Origin: Clostridia bacterium
Lineage (GTDB): Bacteria > Bacillota > Clostridia > Christensenellales > CAG-138
Direction of reading: 5' to 3'
Length of the DNA: 12,820 nt
NCBI GenBank assembly: GCA_017435185.1
Contig: JAFSFN010000160.1
Span: forward strand, 1-12,820
In this document: piece by piece, positions 7,922 through 12,820 of the stretch
How positions within the stretch are numbered: the stretch's first letter is position 1
Layout of the letters: the number at the start of each line of letters is the position of its first letter
Program-made: the position numbers and the translations under genes
The notes under the pieces: model-generated
Database searches by the model: none
Seen by the model: the letters and a program-made list of their open reading frames with translations, nothing else
Told to the model about the DNA's origin: nothing

Positions 7922-8011
7922 ATGAAAAGATTTCACCGTCTCATTTCTCTGTTGTTGACCTTTGCATTCCTCTTCAGTTTGATAGGGATTGCGCCGGCAA
8001 CAGCAGATGCA
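7922..8011 (+). other. Signal peptide region
   Basis: Three basic residues near the start (K2, R3, R6), a hydrophobic run from L7 to A24, then a small-residue cleavage zone PATADAA. Cleavage is likely after A28 or A30. There is no lipobox cysteine, so it is a signal peptidase I type. Confidence 0.88.
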
Positions 8012-11000
8012 GCTGGCACAACCGTCAAGGTAGCATACTTCTCTCTTGACGATTCGACCACTGCACAAGTAACAGGAGCCATAAGCGATTGGTTCACTTC
8101 CAACACCGTAACGGCAGACGGTACAACAATATCCTCCGTTACATTCACCTCACTTACAGCAAGCCAGATACAATCAGGGGCTCTTTCGTCCTATGATGTT
8201 CTCCTTATAGGTTCGGGCGGCGGCGGTGCGATCACCTCTGCTCTCGGCTCAAAGGGCGGCAGTGCAATCGAAACATACGTCGCAAACGGCGGCGGTTATG
8301 TTGGTATTCACGGCGGTGCTTACGCAGCTGTATTGGGTTATTCAACAACCACAAAGTATCTTGAACTTATAAACTATAAAGCAGACTATCCCGTTTCCAA
8401 TCACGGCGAAGGTCAGTTAGTTGTAAGACCGGGCACTTTGGATAATATTATAACCGAAGACATGGTTTCTGCTTACTATGTAGCATATGCACAGAATCCT
8501 GCGGTTCTTACTGTTGGTTCAAGCAGTGACAGCCGCATGGGTACTCCCATAAACCTTATTAAGTATGTAAGTAATGCAAGGAATAACCTTACTGCATCAC
8601 AGAATTCCAGCACATCCAACTATGTTAACATGACGGGTACTCCCGCTGTTGCATGTGCAACATTCGGAAGCGGTCATGTTGCAATCACAGGTCTTCAGGT
8701 TCATTCCAACAATCAGCCGGCAGATATGGATTTCATGCTCGGTCGTATGATTCTTTACGCCGCAGGTTATTCAACAGCTTCGGCAACTGTAAACTCGGCA
8801 TCAAAACTTGAAACAGACATAGTAGCGGAATGGGTAAACACTCAGGAGCTTTACTACGACGGCAAAACAGCCACAACAAATTACATCAATCAGGCAGCAG
8901 CTGCAGGTATCACGGATATGTACCTTCTCATTAAGGGTACGGCCGGTTCAGTTGCATACACAGGTTCTTCCTATGCACTTGCAACAGCGTCCTACGGTAG
9001 CCGTGACATAGTCAACGAAGTCATAACGCAGGCTCATGCAAAGGGTATCAGAGTTCATGCTTGGATATCCTCGCTTGCAGACTCTGCATATGCGGCAAAA
9101 TACCCCAACGAAACACTTTATCACTATAAGACCGGAAACAGTGATGAAATGATCAGTCCTCTCTCGACATCCTACCTCACATATATGCAGAATCTTGTCA
9201 AAGAAATGCTCACAAAGTACGATTTTGATGGTTTGCATCTTGACTATATCCGCTACAATCACATCGTAGGCGGTTGGCGTGCCTCCGACCAGGCTCAGAT
9301 GAAAGAGTACGGTATTGACATTGACGAACTCAAAGAATATGTTGACGGTACATACTATGCATCAAGCGTAGATGATGGCTATATTTTCCGTGCACACGGC
9401 AACAATATTACTTCCGTTGTTCAGTTTGCAAAAATGCGCTGCGACAATATCACTAACTTTGCAACAAGCCTTGCATCCACAGCAAGAGCAACAAAGTCCG
9501 ATGTTATCGTCAGTGCGGCATATTTCCTCCACGGTGCATACCAGGGTAACCACTATGTATCCGGCGCAAACAGCATACCCACAACATCAAGCTCCTTCGG
9601 TGAACTTATGTACGGTCAGAGCTATGTTGATTCAGCAAGCATTTACGACTATGTTTGCCCCATGATTTATTCTTCCTCAGGCGGCACTAACTACGACGGC
9701 AGTGCTCAGTGGGTAGCAGCACTTGCTTCAAGCGCAGTTGACAAGGGCAACAAAGTTGTTCCCGCTATTCAGGCCTATACACCCGCATCCGCTGATTCTC
9801 TTAATGCTGAAATATTTGAGTTGCAGAAGCTCCACTCACAAAAGAGCAATATGCTCGGCTTCGGCTTCTTCAAAGCAGGTACATACGGCTATGCAAACAG
9901 TACATACAGCTCCTCCGAAAACCTTCTTAAGGTTAATGTAATAGACGGTTTCAGCTCTGTAAACTTCGGTAAGGTCGTCATTGAACTCCAGGGCAGTCTT
10001 AAAGCTGAAAGCGTTTACAAGAAGACAGGTCTTTCGGGTGCAACCGTGACAATCAGCAGTGACGGAAAGAAGGTTACACTTTCAAAGTCAACGCTTATTG
10101 CCGCAGACTCAGAAATAACCATTTATCTTAACACAACCGGTTCTCTTAATAAAACTCTCGGTCCCGTTCTTGTCAGAGTTTATGACACGGATGGAGTTAT
10201 GACCAGATGCTACAACACATACAGCGAAGGCAGTGCAATGCCCGGCGCAGCAACTCCCGTTCCTACTTCTTCCTCCGCAATAGCCAATTATACTGTTGAC
10301 CAAATAGCGGAAGGTATGAACAGAGTTGTAACATTCTACAACTCAAACGGCTCATTGCCCTCATACAACACACTTAACGGCATACAGGTAAAAACTCCTG
10401 CTTATCTGAAGCTCGCCGCTTCCGCAATAATCAATATTGCGGCAGGCGCTGCAAATCAGCCGGTTTCCTATGTATCATGCATCGCTTCGAGTTCAACATC
10501 TTCTACCACTTTCTCAAGCGATACAATCGTTAAAGAAGGCTATCTTTACCTTGCTACCAAATTCGTTGAGTATATGAATGCCAATAGCGAGCAGGCTCCG
10601 AACTATACTACTTTCCCTGGCACTTCAGATTTGGATTATACGGGCACTATATCTTATTCACGTGCGGCAATAATATTTGCCCGCGTAATGGCTTTCTATC
10701 ACTCATACAAGGTATTGCCCGGATTTGTCTGTGCTGCCGCAACAGCAACATCAGCAACAAATCCCACTCCCCCTCCGGCAACACCGACACCGACTGCAAC
10801 ACCGACACCGACTCCCGTTCCCACAGCAACAGTCGCTCCCACTGCAGTCCCCACACCCAAAGCTTCCTATACAGTTTCCGAAGTAGTCGATATGATCTAC
10901 GATACATATCTCTACTACCTCGAAAACACGGCAATGCCTGACAGTATCACCTTCAACGGTACTCCCATCACGATGCCCACATATACAAAAATGGCGGCTT

Positions 11001-12820
11001 TGGCACTCCAGCGTATAAACAGCGGAAGTACTGCGGCAATACCCTATGTTGAATGTATCAGCCCGACTGATTATACAAACAGCTTCAACTATTCAACCAT
11101 TTCCCAGGCCGGTTATCTCTATGCCGCAGAAAGACTTTTGGTCTATTATGATGCTAACGACAATCAGGCACCGAACCTCATCAACTATCCAGGTTCAAGC
11201 GGAACAAGCTACAGCGGAGCTATGAGTTTTACAAAGGCAGCCTGCATACTTTCAAGAGCACTCGCCGCATACAAACTCAACGGCTCTCTTGCAAGTTCCA
11301 TTCCTGCTTCCGATGCAGCTACGGGTATCATGGCAAACGAGCTTTCCATCTCCGATGTAATAGACATACTTACAAATGTAAGTGACTACCATGTTGCAAA
11401 CGGCGCTCTGCCGACTTCAACAACCGTAGGCGGCGCTTCGATAAACAGAGCTTCCTTCTTCCGTCTCGGCGCAGAAGCTATTATTGCAATAAACAGTGGT
11501 AACACGACCTCAAAAATCAAATATATTGCAAGCACTGAACCCGTTGGTTACAACAACTCTTTCTCGTCAACGACCATCAATAAGACTGCTTATCTCTATG
11601 CAATGAGCAGAGTAGTCGCATATATGGGCACCAACTCCAACACTCCCTCGAACTATACGACATTCCCCGGCTCGAGTGGAACTGCCTATTCAGGATTGCT
11701 TTCATATGATAGGCTCGTATTGATAACAGCCAGAGTTTGTGCATACTACAAGGCATACGGCGTGCTCCCCGATTATATTTCGCTCAGCACCAATGCAGTA
11801 GTTGAATCACCCACTCCTGCAACAACAGTAGCGCCCACAACAGTAGCACCGACGACAGCTGCACCTACAACGGCGGCTCCCACAACGGCAGCTCCTACAA
11901 CGGCAGCTCCTACAACAGTTGCTCCCACGACAGCGGCTCCCACAACTTCTGCTCCCTCGGGCGCATATCCCACACAGCATCCTGCTTTGAGCACTATAAC
12001 AAGCGGCACAACATTCACAGTTGCACAGATAGCCGCCGCTGCAGCAAGCATTGTATCTCATTATGATACATACAAATCGCTTGAAACAGAGTATTCAATA
12101 CCCAAGGCAGTTACAGTCAACGGCATGACAATGAAGGAACAAGACTGGGGTTATATGGCAGGCTATGCGCTTGCAGGACTTTCCGGTTCTTGGACAGCTT
12201 CCGGTTTAAGCGGTTATACAGCTTCTACGCCGATTTCCTACAAGGCATGTACAGCACCTGCATTGAATGCAAACGGCACATACACAGCCGACACTATTGC
12301 AATTGCAAAAGTTGTAGAAATCGCATGGAAGAATATGAGTAACTTTGCAAACAGCAACAGCGGCTTAATGTCAGCTTCCTGCAGCAGTGCATTCCCTGGT
12401 TATCAGGTATCCTATTATTCAGGATTAATGGCAGCAGCACGCGCACTTGCATACTACAGTGCAAACGGCGTATTGCCCGAAAGTGTACAGTATGATAAGA
12501 TGAGTTACTCTACAACCGATAGTGGCGCATATGCAGCGGCACCTGATGCAACTGAAGCTCCGACAACAGTTGCACCTACAACGGTTGCTCCTACAGTGGC
12601 TCCCACAACAGCTGCTCCCACAGAACAGCCCACCGGCGCAACATACCAGAGAAAGAACATTCTCTATGCCGCATACAGTATCAACAGGTATTTGACAAAT
12701 AACCCGTACACATTCCCGAATTACTCCAGCATCGACGGCAACACCGTTTATATGCCCGGCGTACTCGAGCTTATTGCACAGGTAATAGTTGATACAAACA
12801 ACGGTTCAACAGCAGACGTA
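7922..12820 (+). CDS. Giant secreted multidomain protein: ThuA/BPL_N-like, GHL10-like, pseudomurein-binding-like repeats (3' partial)
   Basis: The frame is open from ATG 7922 to the window edge: 1633 codons, no stop reached. A signal peptide (MKRF… plus a hydrophobic core, likely cut after ATA28 or ADA30) sends it outside the cell. Then come a ThuA/BPL_N-like domain (about 34-283), a GHL10/DUF187-like TIM barrel (about 297-673), a beta-rich domain (about 680-778), and five modules of about 145-158 residues that resemble pseudomurein-binding repeats (790-936, 983-1127, 1141-1286, 1365-1522, and a fifth cut at 1575-1633). TPTP and TTxAP linkers join most of them. The protein is rich in Ser, Thr, Ala, Asn and Tyr. 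No wall anchor is visible, but the C terminus is missing. The start has AGAAAGGG about 11 bases upstream. The likely role is a wall-associated or wall-targeting enzyme; the target is not known. The gene is divergent from the carbon operon and stands alone here. Confidence 0.9.
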   Translation, partial: MKRFHRLISLLLTFAFLFSLIGIAPATADAAGTTVKVAYFSLDDSTTAQVTGAISDWFTSNTVTADGTTISSVTFTSLTASQIQSGALSSYDVLLIGSGGGGAITSALGSKGGSAIETYVANGGGYVGIHGGAYAAVLGYSTTTKYLELINYKADYPVSNHGEGQLVVRPGTLDNIITEDMVSAYYVAYAQNPAVLTVGSSSDSRMGTPINLIKYVSNARNNLTASQNSSTSNYVNMTGTPAVACATFGSGHVAITGLQVHSNNQPADMDFMLGRMILYAAGYSTASATVNSASKLETDIVAEWVNTQELYYDGKTATTNYINQAAAAGITDMYLLIKGTAGSVAYTGSSYALATASYGSRDIVNEVITQAHAKGIRVHAWISSLADSAYAAKYPNETLYHYKTGNSDEMISPLSTSYLTYMQNLVKEMLTKYDFDGLHLDYIRYNHIVGGWRASDQAQMKEYGIDIDELKEYVDGTYYASSVDDGYIFRAHGNNITSVVQFAKMRCDNITNFATSLASTARATKSDVIVSAAYFLHGAYQGNHYVSGANSIPTTSSSFGELMYGQSYVDSASIYDYVCPMIYSSSGGTNYDGSAQWVAALASSAVDKGNKVVPAIQAYTPASADSLNAEIFELQKLHSQKSNMLGFGFFKAGTYGYANSTYSSSENLLKVNVIDGFSSVNFGKVVIELQGSLKAESVYKKTGLSGATVTISSDGKKVTLSKSTLIAADSEITIYLNTTGSLNKTLGPVLVRVYDTDGVMTRCYNTYSEGSAMPGAATPVPTSSSAIANYTVDQIAEGMNRVVTFYNSNGSLPSYNTLNGIQVKTPAYLKLAASAIINIAAGAANQPVSYVSCIASSSTSSTTFSSDTIVKEGYLYLATKFVEYMNANSEQAPNYTTFPGTSDLDYTGTISYSRAAIIFARVMAFYHSYKVLPGFVCAAATATSATNPTPPPATPTPTATPTPTPVPTATVAPTAVPTPKASYTVSEVVDMIYDTYLYYLENTAMPDSITFNGTPITMPTYTKMAALALQRINSGSTAAIPYVECISPTDYTNSFNYSTISQAGYLYAAERLLVYYDANDNQAPNLINYPGSSGTSYSGAMSFTKAACILSRALAAYKLNGSLASSIPASDAATGIMANELSISDVIDILTNVSDYHVANGALPTSTTVGGASINRASFFRLGAEAIIAINSGNTTSKIKYIASTEPVGYNNSFSSTTINKTAYLYAMSRVVAYMGTNSNTPSNYTTFPGSSGTAYSGLLSYDRLVLITARVCAYYKAYGVLPDYISLSTNAVVESPTPATTVAPTTVAPTTAAPTTAAPTTAAPTTAAPTTVAPTTAAPTTSAPSGAYPTQHPALSTITSGTTFTVAQIAAAAASIVSHYDTYKSLETEYSIPKAVTVNGMTMKEQDWGYMAGYALAGLSGSWTASGLSGYTASTPISYKACTAPALNANGTYTADTIAIAKVVEIAWKNMSNFANSNSGLMSASCSSAFPGYQVSYYSGLMAAARALAYYSANGVLPESVQYDKMSYSTTDSGAYAAAPDATEAPTTVAPTTVAPTVAPTTAAPTEQPTGATYQRKNILYAAYSINRYLTNNPYTFPNYSSIDGNTVYMPGVLELIAQVIVDTNNGSTADV
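8021..8770 (+). other. ThuA/BPL_N-like domain (class I amidotransferase fold), cysteine-less
   Basis: Residues about 34-283. It begins VKVAYFSLDD and has YDVLLIGSGGG (strand plus glycine loop). The nucleophile-elbow region reads NGGGYVGIHGGAYAA, with His130 where BPL_N domains have Cys in GICAGAY; ThuA domains carry VGIH at this spot. A late GSGHVAITGLQVHS resembles the closing strand of the fold. The fold assignment is by motif only. ThuA proteins act in trehalose or related sugar use and BPL_N proteins are amidotransferase-like, so no activity can be assigned here. Confidence 0.6.
8810..9940 (+). other. GHL10/DUF187-like glycoside-hydrolase barrel
   Basis: Residues about 297-673. AAGITDMYLLIKG and AHAKGIRVHAWISS are typical barrel strands of family-10-like hydrolases (compare 'A.GFN.VY' and 'A.KRGLKVHAW'). 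YDFDGLHLDYIRYN (Asp436, His439, Asp441) is the hallmark DG.HLDYIRYP strand, with the final Pro replaced by Asn. IYDYVCPMIYSSS and LGFGFFKAGTYGY are later strands. Members are secreted and probably act on polysaccharide, but substrates are mostly unknown. Confidence 0.75.
9959..10257 (+). other. Beta-rich domain of unknown family
   Basis: Residues about 680-778. Alternating hydrophobic strands (FGKVVIELQG, ATVTISSDGKKVTLS, EITIYLNTTG, PVLVRVYDTDG) suggest an Ig-like or carbohydrate-binding-type sandwich between the barrel and the repeats. No family was recognised. Confidence 0.45.
10289..10729 (+). repeat. Pseudomurein-binding-like module 1
   Basis: 147 residues (790-936). It starts YTVDQIAEGMNRVVTFYNSNGSLP, then AYLKLAASAIINIAAG, GYLYLATKFVEYMN…APNYTTFPG, and ends YSRAAIIFARVMAFYHSYKVLPGFV. 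The four helix-turn units, with two LPxxx turns, PNY and a glycine, follow the layout of archaeal pseudomurein-binding repeats as I know it. Confidence 0.65.
10763..10858 (+). repeat. Pro/Thr-rich linker with exact 18-base duplication
   Basis: It encodes a TPTP-type linker. Within it GCAACACCGACACCGACT occurs twice in tandem (10778-10813), encoding ATPTPT twice. It is likely an extended, possibly glycosylated, spacer between modules 1 and 2. Confidence 0.9.
10868..11302 (+). repeat. Pseudomurein-binding-like module 2
   Basis: 145 residues (983-1127). YTVSEVVDMIYDTYLYYLE…MP, FNGTPITMPTYTKMAALALQRINSG, AGYLYAAERLLVYYD, APNLINYPGSSGTSYSG, then the final helix ACILSRALAAYKLNGSL. 'NG.PITMP' matches the archaeal 'GkkVtMpqFLyLL' pattern most clearly of the five. 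It is joined to module 3 by only 13 residues, without a Pro/Thr linker. Confidence 0.68.
11342..11779 (+). repeat. Pseudomurein-binding-like module 3
   Basis: 146 residues (1141-1286). ISDVIDILTNVSDYHVANGALPT, ASFFRLGAEAIIAINSG, AYLYAMSRVVAYMG…PSNYTTFPGSSGTAYSG, ending YYKAYGVLPDYI. It shares NYTTFPG with module 1 and SSGT.YSG with module 2. Confidence 0.66.
11822..11956 (+). repeat. (TTxAP)9 linker, 15-base tandem repeat
   Basis: Nine in-frame 15-base units encoding TTVAP, TTAAP or TTSAP. Many differ at third codon positions, so the array is old or selected at protein level. The flanks (SPTPA before, SGAYPTQHP after) continue the flexible linker up to about 12010. Confidence 0.95.
12014..12487 (+). 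repeat. Pseudomurein-binding-like module 4 (divergent)
   Basis: 158 residues (1365-1522), the longest and least regular copy. It keeps FTVAQIAAAAASIVSHYD, VTVNGMTM and the ending ALAYYSANGVLPESV. The central part has glycine/serine-rich inserts (GLSGSWTASGLSGY) and lacks the PNY turn. Confidence 0.6.
12563..12619 (+). repeat. Short TTxAP linker with one shortened unit
   Basis: It encodes TTVAP, TTVAP, TVAP and TTAAP, the same motif as the longer array at 11822-11956. The third unit has lost one Thr codon, giving 12 bases in place of 15 and leaving the frame intact. Confidence 0.9.
12644..12820 (+). repeat. Pseudomurein-binding-like module 5 (cut by window end)
   Basis: First 59 residues only (1575-1633). 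Helix 1 ILYAAYSINRYLTNNP, turn FPNYSSIDGNTVYMPG, helix 2 VLELIAQVIVDTNNGS. The PNY..I.G..V.MP stretch is close to the archaeal consensus. More modules may follow outside the window. Confidence 0.63.

Noticed and set aside
11822..11956. Possible CRISPR array
   Set aside because: The 15-base units are contiguous, in frame and have no unique spacers; they encode a Thr/Ala/Pro linker.
11773..12061. Minus-strand open frames encoding VVGAAVVGA-like and Cys/Arg-rich repeats
   Set aside because: They are the reverse reading of the TTxAP linker array in the sense gene; low-complexity repeats keep all frames open.

Overview
The window looks like the chromosome of a Gram-positive anaerobe of the Bacillota, most likely class Clostridia. 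The evidence is a true HPr kinase/phosphorylase (the carbon-control kinase typical of low-GC Gram-positives), strong AGGAGG-type ribosome binding sites, a Trk potassium system, upp and a UraA-type uracil permease, and a long secreted protein with a Gram-positive-style signal peptide and Thr/Pro-rich linkers. The exact family cannot be told from the sequence alone.

Layout. (1) 2-1264 and 1277-2818, plus strand: trkA (5' end cut off by the window edge) and trkH, a two-gene potassium uptake operon ending at a rho-independent terminator (2876-2912). (2) 2995-3624 and 3656-5008, plus strand: upp and uraA, a uracil salvage pair that imports uracil and turns it into UMP. It ends at a strong palindromic terminator (5023-5051) that can also serve the convergent operon coming from the right. 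(3) 7722 down to 5071, minus strand: a Cof-type HAD phosphatase, hprK and a ROK-family sugar kinase, closely spaced with an ATGA overlap between hprK and the kinase. This looks like a carbon-metabolism operon. (4) 7723-7921: a divergent promoter region. (5) 7922 to the window end, plus strand: the first 1633 codons of a giant secreted protein with no stop codon reached.

The giant protein is the unusual part. In order it has a signal peptide, a ThuA/BPL_N-like (class I glutamine-amidotransferase fold) domain lacking the nucleophilic cysteine, a GHL10/DUF187-like TIM-barrel glycosidase-like domain, a small beta-rich domain, and at least five copies of a module of about 145-158 residues. These modules resemble the pseudomurein-binding repeats of methanogenic archaea, and most are joined by TPTP or (TTxAP)n linkers. 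Such repeats are best known from archaeal pseudomurein endoisopeptidases and adhesin-like proteins. A bacterial copy attached to a hydrolase-like head suggests either a cell-wall-bound surface enzyme or a protein that contacts archaeal (methanogen) walls. The second idea is inference and is laid out in the findings.

Genes 1-3 are ordinary housekeeping genes. No tRNA, rRNA, CRISPR array, insertion sequence or phage gene was seen. No gene-free stretch exceeds 300 bases; the longest gaps are 2819-2994 and 7723-7921, and both are described.
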